64,000 bases of DNA from Brevibacterium antiquum (GCF_016107655.1 NZ_JABASX010000005.1:290239-354238), one strand, 5' to 3'. Counted from the stretch's first letter, positions 36,221 through 46,177 are shown. Made by a program: numbers and translations. The notes: generated from the letters alone by a model not told the origin.

Positions 36221-36951
36221 TGGCACAGATCGGATTGCACGACCTCAGCTGTGAGCGCGCCCTGCTCGCAGAAGGCTACGAGTTCGTCATCGGCATCGAC
36301 GAGGTCGGTCGTGGGGCACTGGCAGGGCCGGTCAGCGTGGGAGTGGCCCTCTTCGACCTCAGAGAGCTCACCGGTGCCGAGGTGCCTGCGGGTATTCATG
36401 ATTCGAAGCAGCTGAGCGCGCTGTCGCGTCAGGCCGCGACAGATCGAGTCAACGGGTGGGCGCGAGCCACGGCAGTAGGGGCGACGACGCCGAGCGAACT
36501 CGACGAACTCGGGATGACCATGGCACTGAACCTGGCGGGCCGTCGGGCACTGTGTGACATGCTGATGCCTCTCGTCGGCTCAGCGGTCCTTCCACCATCG
36601 ACGATGGTGCTCCTCGACGGCAAACATGACTGGCTTTCAGCTCCACTCACGCTCGACTGCCTGGGGATATTCGGGCCCGCAGCAGACCTGGAACTGCCTC
36701 AAGTGCGGACCGTGATCAAAGGTGACGGCAGCGTTCCTGTCATCGCCGCGGCAAGTATTGTGGCAAAAGTGCACCGAGACGAGGCGATGATCGCACTCGC
36801 CGAGGCTCATCCCCAGTATGGTTGGGAGTCGAATGTCGGGTACGGAACCATCAGACACCGTCGGGGCATCGCCGACTTCGGCCCCAGCATTCACCACCGG
36901 AGAAGCTTCCGCCTGCTAACGGCGCACGATGCGAAGGAGGGATCGTCATGA
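36220..36951 (+). CDS. rnhB: ribonuclease HII
   Basis: Removes RNA from RNA-DNA hybrids, including single ribonucleotides. The 243-residue protein has GIDEVGRGALAGPV (near residue 23), the DSKQLS segment and a later acidic LLDGKHD, giving the usual DEDD set. The HQYGW-type end is present as HPQYGWESNVGYGT. Starts within the lepB stop. Confidence 0.96.
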   Translation: MAQIGLHDLSCERALLAEGYEFVIGIDEVGRGALAGPVSVGVALFDLRELTGAEVPAGIHDSKQLSALSRQAATDRVNGWARATAVGATTPSELDELGMTMALNLAGRRALCDMLMPLVGSAVLPPSTMVLLDGKHDWLSAPLTLDCLGIFGPAADLELPQVRTVIKGDGSVPVIAAASIVAKVHRDEAMIALAEAHPQYGWESNVGYGTIRHRRGIADFGPSIHHRRSFRLLTAHDAKEGSS

Positions 36952-37265
36952 GCACTGATGATCTGGACGATTACGAAGCTCAACTGGAGCTTCAGCTCTA
37001 CAAGGAGTATCGCGATGTCGTGGGACTCTTCGCCTACGTTGTCGAGACCGAACGTCGCTTCTACTTGGCCAACCACGTTGATCTCAAGGCCCACAACGAC
37101 GCCGGAGACGTCTACTTCGAACTGACTCTGCGAGACGCTTGGGTGTGGGACAGCTACCGGTCGGCGCGCTTCATCAAGACAGTGCATGTGCTGACCTTCA
37201 AAGACGTCAACATCGAGGAGATCGCCAAGAGCGATCTGGAACCACCGACGTCGATCAGGGGCTGA
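36948..37265 (+). CDS. DUF2469 family protein
   Basis: A 105-residue actinobacterial protein of unknown function. The whole sequence is typical: MSTDDLDDYEAQLELQLYKE at the start, YVVETERRFYLAN in the middle and WVWDSYRSARFIKTVHVLTF near the end. ATGA overlap with rnhB. An upstream in-frame start at 36822 lies inside rnhB and was rejected. Confidence 0.94.
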   Translation: MSTDDLDDYEAQLELQLYKEYRDVVGLFAYVVETERRFYLANHVDLKAHNDAGDVYFELTLRDAWVWDSYRSARFIKTVHVLTFKDVNIEEIAKSDLEPPTSIRG

Positions 37266-37499
37266 CGGCGGCCAGCGGCCAACAGCTGATCAACCAGAAG
37301 TGATGATCTGATCAACCAGAGGCGAGGCACTCGCACGCTTAGGTCTGTGGACCGGATCTCGACCTGCACGTGATCGGCCTGTGGACGACGAGGCGCCGTC
37401 CACAGGCCGATCGTCTGCTCTTGTCACGTCTGCATCGCCGGTGGTGGTCTGTCACTCATGGGACCAACATCTGGCAGACGCAGCACAACGACACCGGGA

Positions 37500-37856
37500 A
37501 TGCGTCAGCGCGCTCTGGGACAGACAGGGGAGGACCTGGCAGCAGAGTTCCTGCAGCGGCAGGGCATGGTCATCATCGAACGCAACTTCAGATGCCCACG
37601 GGGAGAGATCGACATCATCGCCCGAGACGGTGAGGCTATCGTCTTCGTCGAGGTGAAGACCCGCAGAACGCTTGCCCTCGGATCCCCCCTCGAAGCCGTG
37701 ACCCGGGCGAAGTTGAAGCGGATCAGAATGCTGTCGGCAGTCTGGCTGCGTGGGCAGAGCGACTTCTTCGCCGCCATCCGCATCGATGCCCTCGGCATCG
37801 TCATGGAACCCGAACCCGAGTACTCACATCGCCGCAACCTGCAGGTGGACTCGTGA
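37500..37856 (+). CDS. UPF0102 family nuclease-fold protein YraN
   Basis: A 118-residue protein with a PD-(D/E)XK fold: GEIDIIARDGE then FVEVKTR (near residues 38-56). ATG 37500 is selected because the family starts with ALGQTGEDLAAEFL just after; ATG 37458 in the same frame is an alternative. The GTGA overlap with the yifB gene and position before yifB-dprA are the normal context. Confidence 0.9.
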   Translation: MRQRALGQTGEDLAAEFLQRQGMVIIERNFRCPRGEIDIIARDGEAIVFVEVKTRRTLALGSPLEAVTRAKLKRIRMLSAVWLRGQSDFFAAIRIDALGIVMEPEPEYSHRRNLQVDS

Positions 37857-39403
37857 GCGAAGAAGCGAAGCTCAACGTGATCGGACGCGCCTCCGCCGTC
37901 GCGCTCTGGGGGCTGGCAGGCAAGATCGTGTCCATCGAAGCCTGCGTCAGCGCCGGCCTGCCGGGCATCGACATCGTCGGTCTGCCCGACGCTTCCGTGA
38001 GCGAATCCCGGAAACGACTTCGCGCCGCACTCGCCTATCTGGGGATCCCCGTGGCCACGCAGCATCTGACGATCAACCTCACTCCAGGCACGGTGCCGAA
38101 GATCGGCACCGGATTCGACCTGGGAATCGCCGTGGCCGTACTCAAAGCTCAAGGCGTCATCGACGAAACCGACACTGAATCGATCATCCACTGCGGTGAA
38201 CTGGGCCTTGACGGGCGCATCCGCCCCGTCAACGGTGTGCTGCCGAGCCTGCACAGCGGCCTGCAGGCCGGCTTCGAACGATTCGTCGTGCCCGTGGGCA
38301 ATCGACAGGAATCAGCACTGCTCGGGGGAACCAGGGTCCGAGCCATCGCCTCGCTGGCCGAACTGATCAACATCTACGGCGGAGATCTCACCGTCCCAAT
38401 GCTGCCACCGGTCCTTGACGCCGAAACTGCCGACCCGGAAATTGCCGAACGCCACGACCTCTCCGAAGTCCAAGGGCAGGCTGAAGCACGATTCGGGCTC
38501 GAAGTCGCGGCGGCCGGTGGGCACAATCTGCTGATGCGAGGCACACCGGGAGCCGGGAAGACGCTGCTAGCCCAGTGTCTGCCGGGGATCCTGCCACCAT
38601 TGGACAACCCCCAGGCGGTCGAAGTGGCGGCGGTGCGCTCGCTGCGTGGAGAGCTGCACAGCGGCGAAGGGCTCGATCATCGGCCTCCGTTCGAAGCGCC
38701 CCACCACCGCAGCACCGCCTCGGCGCTCATCGGTGGGCGCAGACCCGGGTCGATCGGAATTCTCAGCAGAGCCCACCGTGGTGTCCTCTTCATGGACGAA
38801 GCTCCCGAGTTCTCACGGGATGTACTCGAAGCACTGCGTCAGCCGATGGAGGCTCGACAGGTTCACATCCATCGGGCCTGGGGCTCCATGGTGCTTCCAG
38901 CAGCGTTCCAACTGGTGATGGCGGCGAACCCCTGCCCCTGTGGAGCTGGAATGCGCGGAGCCGACTCCACGTGCCGATGCACTCCGATGGACAAGCGCCG
39001 CTACCGCAACCGACTCTCCGGTCCTCTGCTGGATCGCGTTGACCTGCAACTCGAACTGTTCCCAGTCTCACCGGCCGACATCCGCCTCGGTGGGGCGCAG
39101 GAGGACAGCGCTGCCGTCGCCGCACGGGTCAGACTCGCCCGGCAGCGACAGGCTGACCGATACGTCGACTGTGAGTGGACGCTGAACTCGAACGCACCCG
39201 GGGCCTGGCTGCGTGAGCACTTCTCCCTGAGTCCGAACAGTCTGCGCGACCTGGACCGCGCACTCGAGACAGGAAGGATCACCATGCGTGGATACGACCG
39301 AGTGCTGAGGGTGGCAACGACCCTGGCCGACTTGGAAGGGGCAAAGGCGCCGACACCGGACAAGATCACGACGGCGCTGGCTCTGAGGACACAGGACTCA
39401 TGA
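37853..39403 (+). CDS. YifB/ComM-type Mg-chelatase-like AAA+ ATPase
   Basis: A 516-residue AAA+ helicase family linked in other bacteria to branch migration during natural transformation. The N-terminal Lon-like part has VSAGLPGIDIVGLPDASVSE. Walker A GTPGAGKTLLAQ lies near residue 227 and Walker B FMDEAPEF near 312. The zinc-type loop NPCPCGAGMRG with CRC follows, and a C-terminal Mg-chelatase domain ends the protein. It starts with GTG and its stop overlaps dprA. Confidence 0.94.
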   Translation: MSEEAKLNVIGRASAVALWGLAGKIVSIEACVSAGLPGIDIVGLPDASVSESRKRLRAALAYLGIPVATQHLTINLTPGTVPKIGTGFDLGIAVAVLKAQGVIDETDTESIIHCGELGLDGRIRPVNGVLPSLHSGLQAGFERFVVPVGNRQESALLGGTRVRAIASLAELINIYGGDLTVPMLPPVLDAETADPEIAERHDLSEVQGQAEARFGLEVAAAGGHNLLMRGTPGAGKTLLAQCLPGILPPLDNPQAVEVAAVRSLRGELHSGEGLDHRPPFEAPHHRSTASALIGGRRPGSIGILSRAHRGVLFMDEAPEFSRDVLEALRQPMEARQVHIHRAWGSMVLPAAFQLVMAANPCPCGAGMRGADSTCRCTPMDKRRYRNRLSGPLLDRVDLQLELFPVSPADIRLGGAQEDSAAVAARVRLARQRQADRYVDCEWTLNSNAPGAWLREHFSLSPNSLRDLDRALETGRITMRGYDRVLRVATTLADLEGAKAPTPDKITTALALRTQDS

Positions 39404-40683
39404 ACGACGATATTAAGGACGACGACATTATTGACGACGAGAGTGGAGACATTCGAGCGGCTGTGGCCGCCCTGCTGAGGATCGGCGAACCCGGCGACGG
39501 ACTGCTCACAGGACTCGTTGACGAGATCGGTCCGATAGCAGTGCTCAAACTGATCCGGGCCGTGGCAGCTGGAACATCATCGGCGGCCGAGGCCGCCGAC
39601 AGCCTGACGCCGATCGTGAACGTGGTCGCGGGCAGCGGACAGCTCGGAGAGGCACTCGACCGGTGGGCCGTGCGAGGCGAGGATGCGCAGGGACATCGCG
39701 ACCTCGAGGCAGTGCAGAGACTGGGCGGGCGGCTCGTCATCCCCAGCGACGACGAATGGCCGACTGCTCTGAGCGACCTCGGACCGGCGGCACCACTGGG
39801 ACTGTGGGTCAGGGGCAAGGCACGACTGAACGCAGCGCTGCAACGGGCAGCCGCTATCGTTGGAGCACGAGCGGCCAGCAACTACGGCACCAAATGTGCC
39901 TCAGACCTGGCCTGGGATCTGGCAGCGAGGGGCCTGACCATCGTCTCCGGCGGAGCATTCGGGATCGATGCGGCCGCCCACCGGGCAGCCATCGCCCGCG
40001 ACGGCACCACGATTGCCTTCATGGCTGGGGGAGTCGACCGGTTCTATCCGGCGGCCAACACCGAACTGTTCCACCAAGTGCTTGAGTGTGGAGCGATCGT
40101 GTCCGAAACCGCTCCCGGGATGACTCCGATGCGACACCGCTTCCTGCTCCGCAACCGTCTGATCGCCGCCTCGTCCCAGGTCACCGTCATCGTCGAGGCC
40201 GGTTGGCGCAGCGGAGCACTCAATACCGCCCGGCACGCACTCGAGCTTTCACGTGAAGTCGCGGCATTCCCTGGATCCGTGTATTCGGCGTCGTCGACGG
40301 GCACCCACAGACTCATCCGGCACCATGAAGCGGAGTTGGTGACCAGCTGCGAAGACGTCATCGAACTCATCAGTGAGGCCCAACCGAAGCTGTTTGACGA
40401 CGGTAGCCTTCCATTCGAAGACCCGCGCCCCCTGTCCGAAGGCCCGCGCCTCCACTCCGAGGGACCGGGCCGGTCGCCGGCAGATCCGATCGATGACCTC
40501 GCCGAACGAGAGAAGATCTGCCTCAATGTGCTCTCGGCGACCAAGGCGCTGGATGTCGGAACCGTGGCGGCTCGGGCTGGACTGACAGTGCCGAACACAC
40601 TCTCCGCGCTCGCAGTCCTCGAACTCGCCGGTCTGAGCGCTCGCCGCGATTCCGGCTGGGTCAAACTGCGCAGACAGAAATGA
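39400..40683 (+). CDS. dprA: DNA-processing protein DprA
   Basis: Single-strand DNA binding protein that loads RecA in transformation. The Rossmann-like core has GARAASNYG (near 150), SGGAFGIDAAAHRAA (near 186) and FPGSVYSASSTG (near 288). A winged helix ends the 427-residue protein. Between them is a Pro/Gly/Ser-rich linker with three copies of a P-R/G-x-SEGP-like unit. The N-terminus is very acidic (MNDDIKDDDIIDDES). Coupled to yifB by ATGA. Confidence 0.94.
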   Translation: MNDDIKDDDIIDDESGDIRAAVAALLRIGEPGDGLLTGLVDEIGPIAVLKLIRAVAAGTSSAAEAADSLTPIVNVVAGSGQLGEALDRWAVRGEDAQGHRDLEAVQRLGGRLVIPSDDEWPTALSDLGPAAPLGLWVRGKARLNAALQRAAAIVGARAASNYGTKCASDLAWDLAARGLTIVSGGAFGIDAAAHRAAIARDGTTIAFMAGGVDRFYPAANTELFHQVLECGAIVSETAPGMTPMRHRFLLRNRLIAASSQVTVIVEAGWRSGALNTARHALELSREVAAFPGSVYSASSTGTHRLIRHHEAELVTSCEDVIELISEAQPKLFDDGSLPFEDPRPLSEGPRLHSEGPGRSPADPIDDLAEREKICLNVLSATKALDVGTVAARAGLTVPNTLSALAVLELAGLSARRDSGWVKLRRQK

Positions 40684-40802
40684 TTCTTTGAGCAGAAATG
40701 ACTCTTTGAGGCAGACAGTGATGAGATGTCGAAGCAGAACGAGATGAGTCCTCGTTAAGGAGCCGCTGAGTGAAGGTCCACCGCGTGGCCCGGGCGATCG
40801 CG

Positions 40803-40808
40803 TAACCT
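40803..40808 (+). promoter_or_regulatory. -10 hexamer for xerC (leaderless)
   Basis: TAACCT with six bases before GTG 40815, identical to the hexamer in front of thiL. Confidence 0.5.
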
Positions 40809-40814
40809 GGGGCT

Positions 40815-41774
40815 GTGACCCCTCCCATGACCATCGCCGAGGTGGTGTCCGGCTATGCCGACCACCTGAGATCACGCGACGTCTCCGCCCACACCTCGCG
40901 GGCCTACATCTCAGATGTCACAGACTTCTTCGACCACGCGGCCCACTCGCCGGCTGCCCGCACCCGAGCGATCACCTCCGAGCCCAGTGTGGGCGACATC
41001 GATCTCAACGATCTGCGTTCGTGGCTGATCACCCTCGACGATGCCGGAGCGGCGAAATCGACCGTGGCCCGGAAGATCGCAGCCGTGAAGTCCTTTTTCG
41101 CCTACTGCGTGAACCACCAGGGACTGACGAACAATCCGGCGGCGCGCCTGCGGACTCCCAAGAAGGACTCTCGTCTTCCCACCGTCCTCAAACCTCAGCA
41201 GGCTGCCGATCTTGTGTCCCGGGAGCGTGCTGCTCACACCGAGGCTGACAGCAGCGATCCAATTGACGCAGCTAAGTGGGCCAGGGACGCAGCCATCCTG
41301 GAGATGCTCTACGCCACGGCAGTGCGCGTATCAGAGCTGACCGGGCTGAACCGCAGCGACGTTGACCATCAGCGCTCGATGATCACTGTCCTGGGCAAGG
41401 GGAACAAGGAACGACGCGTCCCCTTCGGCAAACCAGCCCAGTCGGCATTGCAGCAATGGCTGACACTGCGCGAGACCTTGGTCTCGAACGCCAGCGGTGA
41501 TGCGCTCTTCCTTGGTGTGAGAGGCGGACGAATCGGAGCCAGACAGGTCAGAGAACTCGTTCATCGGTACGGCTCCGATGATCCCAGCGCCCCCGATATC
41601 GGCCCGCACGGGCTGCGGCACTCGGCGGCTACGCACATGCTTGACGGGGGAGCGGACCTGCGACAGATCCAGGAGCTGCTGGGGCACTCGACTATGAGCA
41701 GCACGCAGATCTACACTCATGTTTCGATGCAGCGGTTGCAGGAAACCTATCGGCAGGCCCACCCCCGGGCCTGA
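40815..41774 (+). CDS. xerC: tyrosine recombinase XerC
   Basis: Resolves chromosome dimers at dif with XerD. The 319-residue protein has an N-terminal SAM-like domain and the catalytic core: Arg in YATAVRVSEL (near 170), Lys in LGKGNKERRVP, the HGLRHSAATH box (near 266), His in LLGHSTMSSTQIY, and the Tyr nucleophile in IYTHV (near 301). GTG 40815 is chosen because of the leaderless promoter pattern; ATG 40827 is an alternative. Standing behind dprA and before rpsB is usual in actinobacteria. Confidence 0.94.
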   Translation: MTPPMTIAEVVSGYADHLRSRDVSAHTSRAYISDVTDFFDHAAHSPAARTRAITSEPSVGDIDLNDLRSWLITLDDAGAAKSTVARKIAAVKSFFAYCVNHQGLTNNPAARLRTPKKDSRLPTVLKPQQAADLVSRERAAHTEADSSDPIDAAKWARDAAILEMLYATAVRVSELTGLNRSDVDHQRSMITVLGKGNKERRVPFGKPAQSALQQWLTLRETLVSNASGDALFLGVRGGRIGARQVRELVHRYGSDDPSAPDIGPHGLRHSAATHMLDGGADLRQIQELLGHSTMSSTQIYTHVSMQRLQETYRQAHPRA

Positions 41775-41792
41775 TCTCACCCGCTGGGGGCT

Positions 41793-42833
41793 TCACTTTC
41801 GGAATTCCCAGTGCCACGGCTCAGGCAGCGAACCGCTCTGACGGGCCCAACCGGGATGGATCCATCCGAACTTCGGTGCGTTGGCACGCATCCACTGGTG
41901 TTCGGCGGTGCCGAAGGAGTTGATTCCGCCTCCTAGGTCGACGGCCAGCGCCCAACCGTGATTCGAGGTTCCGGGAGTCGCTGCCATCCGACCCTTGCGC
42001 CTCTTCAGGATGACCTGGGTGTCATAGTCACGGTAGGCATCCGTCACGGAGATCGGAGTCGAGAATCTGGCTTCATAGGCGTGGGACATCCGGTCGAAGG
42101 CCGCTTGGGCATCACAGCGCAGCATCTGTCCGGGTGCCGACTTCAACGCGCACATTGCAGCGGCGGGGATTCGACCATTGCGATGTCCACCCCAGGCACC
42201 TGCTCCTGATGTCGTGGAGCCCCCGGTGTGTTCCTCTGCCGGTTTGCGTGACAGCGGCAGGAGGATCGACTGCTCCTGCCCGAAGAAGCCTGCCGGGTCG
42301 ATGTACTTCTTCGCACCTGCTGACTTCCAGACACCGATGTGCAGGCACGATTCGTCGCAGTGACTGCCTTCGGCAACTGTTGCTATCTCCGCACCGGCGG
42401 AAAACGCCTCACCTATCTCCAGCGTCGACTCAGCCGGTTGGAAAGAGATGACGTATCCGGAGTCCGTTTCGATGCTCATGGTCGCGGCCCCGGCCACAGA
42501 GCCGCGGAAGCGAATGGTGCCTGCAGCGGGCGCACGTACCGGTTCACCACTGACCGTGAGCACATCGATGCCACGGTGTCCCGCCAGCCATGCCTCTGAG
42601 GGCGGATCGAAAGCCTCGGTGATCTCCATCGCAGGGACGGGCGAGACCCACGTGGGTTGGGCCTCGGACGCTGGTTCGGCAGCTGCCGTCCGGCCCGGTG
42701 CCCCCACCTCGGCGAAGGTGAGGGCCAAGACGATCAGAGCCATTGCAGCAATAAGTCGAAGCCACGATGATGCCGGCCGTGATCGAACCGAGGTGGAGCG
42801 GACGGAGTGAGGAGAATCGACGAAGAAGTCCAT
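41793..42833 (-). CDS. M23-M15 murein peptidase fusion (LytM-like domain plus VanY-type carboxypeptidase)
   Basis: A secreted 346-residue cell-wall protein. ATG 42833 gives a basic start and a hydrophobic signal segment (about residues 25-50). The M23 part (about 65-170) has GHRGIDVLT with metal-type His and Asp, but the second HxH motif reads CLHIGVW, so one ligand is missing. The C-terminal M15B part has SNHGWALAVDLGGG and PEPWHWEF with intact zinc ligands, and SVTDAYRDYDTQ before it. In the family, the M15 domain cuts D-Ala from peptides. It is convergent with xerC, 18 bases away. The start lacks a good ribosome-binding site and could be elsewhere. Confidence 0.85.
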   Translation of the reverse strand: MDFFVDSPHSVRSTSVRSRPASSWLRLIAAMALIVLALTFAEVGAPGRTAAAEPASEAQPTWVSPVPAMEITEAFDPPSEAWLAGHRGIDVLTVSGEPVRAPAAGTIRFRGSVAGAATMSIETDSGYVISFQPAESTLEIGEAFSAGAEIATVAEGSHCDESCLHIGVWKSAGAKKYIDPAGFFGQEQSILLPLSRKPAEEHTGGSTTSGAGAWGGHRNGRIPAAAMCALKSAPGQMLRCDAQAAFDRMSHAYEARFSTPISVTDAYRDYDTQVILKRRKGRMAATPGTSNHGWALAVDLGGGINSFGTAEHQWMRANAPKFGWIHPGWARQSGSLPEPWHWEFRK

Positions 42834-43398
42834 GAACCCATGGAAGCCCGGTCGCTTCGAGATGTCAGGCGCACGGACAGCGCCTGTGGACGACCCACTG
42901 ACGTGCACAGGTGAAACGAACACAAGTGGTGTGGCGATCCACAGGAGACAACGAGTAAGTGGCGAAGCGCAGCGCCTGATCAGACAGGTGCGGAGGTGCT
43001 GAAACTGAACGGCCGGGCGCACCCTCGGTGCAGATGAACCACGGTGGGGATCAGGATATCCACACCTCAGCGGACATGAGTCGAACGAGATCTCCTGTCC
43101 AGAGCGGGCCAAATGCCGGGCAGGGTGTGATGCAGCCCATTCGGCAGGTGCCGGATCGATTGGAAAAGCCTTGGGCAACGGGGATAGGATGGCCTCAGCA
43201 GAAGCGTGTCTTCTGACTACGCGTATTCGATTTCTTCTCCATCCCATGGTGCAAATAGTCCGCGAGGGCGAATTTGTGGGGCGGATGAACCGAATACCAG
43301 GAATCAACCGAAAAGGTCACTGTTGCCGACGGCTCAAAGCCGACGGACAGCACTGACGTAAAAGCGCCTTCGGGCGCAAGAGAAAGGAGGGCGTCGGC
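42834..43398. other. rpsB upstream region
   Basis: No gene seen. It holds the rpsB promoter and leader in its right half. Minus-strand frames that continue the murein peptidase upstream have no start support. The left half (42834-43150) shows no defined element. Confidence 0.5.
43160..43377 (+). promoter_or_regulatory. rpsB promoter and leader
   Basis: TTGGAA at 43160-43165 and TAGGAT at 43185-43190 (19-base spacing) form a promoter. The transcript would have a leader of about 200 bases ending with the hairpin GCGCC-TTCG-GGCGC at 43364-43377, followed by GAAAGGAGGG. A long rpsB leader fits the known feedback of uS2 on its own mRNA, but I cannot show the S2-binding fold here. Confidence 0.45.
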
Positions 43399-44364
43399 AT
43401 GGCCGTCGTCACCATCCGCCAGCTGCTCGACAGCGGCGTTCACTTTGGACACCAGACCCGTCGTTGGAACCCGAAGATGAAGCGTTTCATCTTCACCGAG
43501 CGCAACGGCATCTACATCATCGACCTGCAGAAGTCGCTGGGCTACATCGACTCTGCATTCGAATTCGTCAAGGAAACCGTGACCCACGGTGGCTCGATCC
43601 TCTTCGTCGGCACAAAGAAGCAGGCACAGGAATCGATCGCCGAACAGGCCAAGCGCGTGGGACAGCCCTACGTCAACCAGCGTTGGCTCGGCGGTATGCT
43701 CACCAACTTCCAGACCATCTCGCTGCGCCTGCGCCGCCTGAAGGAACTCGAAGAGATCGACTTCGACGACGTTGCAGGTTCTTCGCACACCAAGAAGGAA
43801 CTGCTCATTCTCCGTCGCGAGAAGGACAAGCTGGAAAAGACCCTCGGCGGTATCCGCGACATGCAGCGGACCCCTTCTGCTGTCTGGATCGTTGACACCA
43901 AGAAGGAACACCTTGCTGTCGACGAAGCACGCAAGCTGGGCATCCCGGTCATCGCGATCCTCGACACCAACTGCGACCCTGACGACGTCAACTACCCGAT
44001 CCCGGGCAACGACGACGCCATCCGCTCGGTGTCCCTGCTGACCCGCGTGATCGCCGACGCAGTTGCAGAGGGCCTCATCGCCCGCCACTCCTCGGACGAC
44101 GACAGCGGAGAGAAGAACGTCTCCGCCGTCGAACCGATGCCTGAGTGGGAACGTGAACTGCTCGAGGGCAACGCTCCTGCCTCTGAGGAAGCTGCCGCTC
44201 CAGCTGCAGACGCTGCTGAGAAGCCGGCCGCTGACGCCGCTGCTGCGGCTGAAGAGGCGACCGACGAGCCTCCAGTTGAGGCCGCTGCTGAGGCCGCTGA
44301 CAAGGCGACCGAAGCACCTGCCGCAGAAGCTGCTGCAGACTCCACCGAGTCCACAGAGTCCTGA
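43399..44364 (+). CDS. rpsB: 30S ribosomal protein uS2
   Basis: Ribosomal protein of 321 residues. The core has [19 protein letters not shown] at the N-terminus, [14 protein letters not shown] near residue 95 and [20 protein letters not shown] near 175. The last 80 residues are an Ala/Glu-rich extension of low complexity, typical in actinobacteria. Strong ribosome-binding site. Start of the rpsB-tsf operon. Confidence 0.97.
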   Translation: MAVVTIRQLLDSGVHFGHQTRRWNPKMKRFIFTERNGIYIIDLQKSLGYIDSAFEFVKETVTHGGSILFVGTKKQAQESIAEQAKRVGQPYVNQRWLGGMLTNFQTISLRLRRLKELEEIDFDDVAGSSHTKKELLILRREKDKLEKTLGGIRDMQRTPSAVWIVDTKKEHLAVDEARKLGIPVIAILDTNCDPDDVNYPIPGNDDAIRSVSLLTRVIADAVAEGLIARHSSDDDSGEKNVSAVEPMPEWERELLEGNAPASEEAAAPAADAAEKPAADAAAAAEEATDEPPVEAAAEAADKATEAPAAEAAADSTESTES

Positions 44365-44398
44365 TTTCCTTTAACTCCACCAACTTTTAGGAGAAAGA

Positions 44399-45226
44399 AT
44401 GGCAAACTACACTGCCGCTGATATCAAGGCGTTGCGCGAGAAGACCGGCGCCGGAATGATGGATGTCAAGAAGGCTCTTGACGAAGCTGACGGCGATCAG
44501 TCGAAGGCCATCGAGTTCCTCCGTGTGAAGGGCCTCAAGGGCGCCACCAAGCGTGAAGGTCGCTCCACCTCCGACGGCCTCGTGGCCACACAGATCGACG
44601 GCGGCGTCGGAACGATGATCGAGCTCAACTCGGAGACCGACTTCGTTGCGAAGTCCGATCCCTTCGTTGCACTCGCCGACGAAGTTCTGGCCCTGGCCGT
44701 TGCCGAAAACGCTGATTCGGCCGAGGCTGTCCTCGAGTCCACGAAGGACGGCAAGCCCGTCTCGGAGTTCATCACCGAAAGCGGTGCGACCCTGGGCGAG
44801 AAGGTTGCCCTTCGTCGCGTCGGACGTCTCGAAGGCGCAAACGTCGAGTCCTACCTGCACCGCACGAACAAGGACCTGCCCCCTCAGGTGGGCGTCCTGC
44901 TGGCATACGAAGGTGACGACGCAACTGTCGCACACGACGTCGCCGTGCACATCGCAGCGATGAGCCCGAAGTACTTCTCCCGTGACGAGGTCCCTGCTGA
45001 CCTCGTGGAGAACGAACGTCGCATCGCTGAGGACACCGCGAAGAACGAAGGCAAGCCTGAGAAGGCTCTGCCCAAGATCATCGAAGGCCGCGTCAACGGC
45101 TTCTTCAAGGAGAACTGCCTGCTCGACCAGGGATTCGCCAAGGATCCCAAGCAGTCCGTGAGCAAGGTCCTCGAAGCTGCCGGCGTCAAGGCCACCGGAT
45201 TCCTGCGTTTCCGCGTCGGAGCCTGA
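44399..45226 (+). CDS. tsf: elongation factor Ts
   Basis: Nucleotide exchange factor for EF-Tu. The 275-residue protein starts MANYTAADIKALREKTGAGM and has the core signature ELNSETDFVAKSD near residue 78. TAGGAGAAAG site upstream. It ends in front of a strong terminator. Confidence 0.98.
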   Translation: MANYTAADIKALREKTGAGMMDVKKALDEADGDQSKAIEFLRVKGLKGATKREGRSTSDGLVATQIDGGVGTMIELNSETDFVAKSDPFVALADEVLALAVAENADSAEAVLESTKDGKPVSEFITESGATLGEKVALRRVGRLEGANVESYLHRTNKDLPPQVGVLLAYEGDDATVAHDVAVHIAAMSPKYFSRDEVPADLVENERRIAEDTAKNEGKPEKALPKIIEGRVNGFFKENCLLDQGFAKDPKQSVSKVLEAAGVKATGFLRFRVGA

Positions 45227-45306
45227 AACACCATTGACCGTTGAGCGAGTCGCTTTCCGACCCGCCCAACAGTCGTCTCGCTTGAGAGTGAACTCATAAG
45301 CGGCTG

Positions 45307-45340
45307 ACGGGGTCGGACCATTCGGTCCGGCCCCGTTTTC
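45307..45340 (+). terminator. intrinsic terminator of rpsB-tsf
   Basis: Thirteen-bp stem (45307-45319 with 45324-45336, one wobble pair), loop ATTC, followed by TTTT. The pyrH -10 TACACT (45343-45348) lies right behind it. Confidence 0.85.
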
Positions 45341-45400
45341 GCTACACTGGCACCGACGACTCATCCGGGCTCCTACCTGCCCAGACGGAAGAAGGACTAA

Positions 45401-46153
45401 ATGACATCCACCCCGGTTCACGAATCCAGCTACGCCAGCAGACCAGTCCGCACCCATCGCCGCCGTGTGCTCCTCAAGCTCTCGGGCGAGGTGTTCGGCG
45501 GAGGAAAGATCGGAGTCGATCCCGATGTCGTCGCCGCTGTCGCCAGAGAAGTTGCCCCCACCGTCGACGAGGTGGAAGTCAGCATCGTCGTCGGCGGCGG
45601 AAACTTCTTCCGCGGAGCAGAGCTGTCCCAGCGGGGCATGGACCGCACGCGCGCCGACTACATGGGCATGCTCGGCACCGTGATGAACTGTCTGGCACTG
45701 CAGGACTTCCTCGAACAGACCGGCGTCGATACCCGGGTTCAGACTGCGATCCCCATGTCCCAGGTCGCCGAGTCCTACATTCCGCGCCGGGCCATGCGCC
45801 ACATGGAGAAGAACAGGGTGGTCATCTTCGGCGCCGGAGCTGGACTGCCGTACTTCTCCACCGACACCGTTGCCGCGCAGCGTGCCCTGGAAATCCACGC
45901 CGACGAAGTCCTCATCGCCAAGAACGGCGTCGACGGCGTCTACACCGCCGACCCGAACATCGACCCCACAGCAGAGAAGATCAGCGAGATCACCTACCAG
46001 GAGGCGCTGCAGAAGGGTCTCAAGGTCGTTGACGCAACCGCATTCTCCCTCTGCATGGACAACAAGCTGCCGATGCACGTCTTCGGCATGGAAGGCGAAG
46101 GCAATCTGCGCAAGGCGATTGTCGGCGACAAGATCGGCACCGTAGTCAAATAA
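45401..46153 (+). CDS. pyrH: UMP kinase
   Basis: Amino-acid-kinase-fold enzyme converting UMP to UDP. The 250-residue protein has [12 protein letters not shown] (near residue 24), [11 protein letters not shown] (near 64), [20 protein letters not shown] near 128 and [10 protein letters not shown] near the end. A 15-residue N-terminal leader precedes the core. A -10 element TACACT is at 45343-45348, so it has its own promoter behind the tsf terminator. Confidence 0.96.
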   Translation: MTSTPVHESSYASRPVRTHRRRVLLKLSGEVFGGGKIGVDPDVVAAVAREVAPTVDEVEVSIVVGGGNFFRGAELSQRGMDRTRADYMGMLGTVMNCLALQDFLEQTGVDTRVQTAIPMSQVAESYIPRRAMRHMEKNRVVIFGAGAGLPYFSTDTVAAQRALEIHADEVLIAKNGVDGVYTADPNIDPTAEKISEITYQEALQKGLKVVDATAFSLCMDNKLPMHVFGMEGEGNLRKAIVGDKIGTVVK

Positions 46154-46156
46154 AGC

Positions 46157-46177
46157 CCCAGGGCACATTGCCCTGGG
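46157..46177 (+). terminator. hairpin behind pyrH
   Basis: Nine-bp perfect stem CCCAGGGCA / TGCCCTGGG with loop CAT. There is no T-tract. A new -10 (TAGAAT at 46264-46269) for frr follows. Confidence 0.55.

Noticed and set aside
42834..43307. 158-residue N-terminal extension of the murein peptidase
   Set aside because: Contains no signal peptide at its start and overlaps the rpsB promoter; the hydrophobic signal segment begins after 42833.
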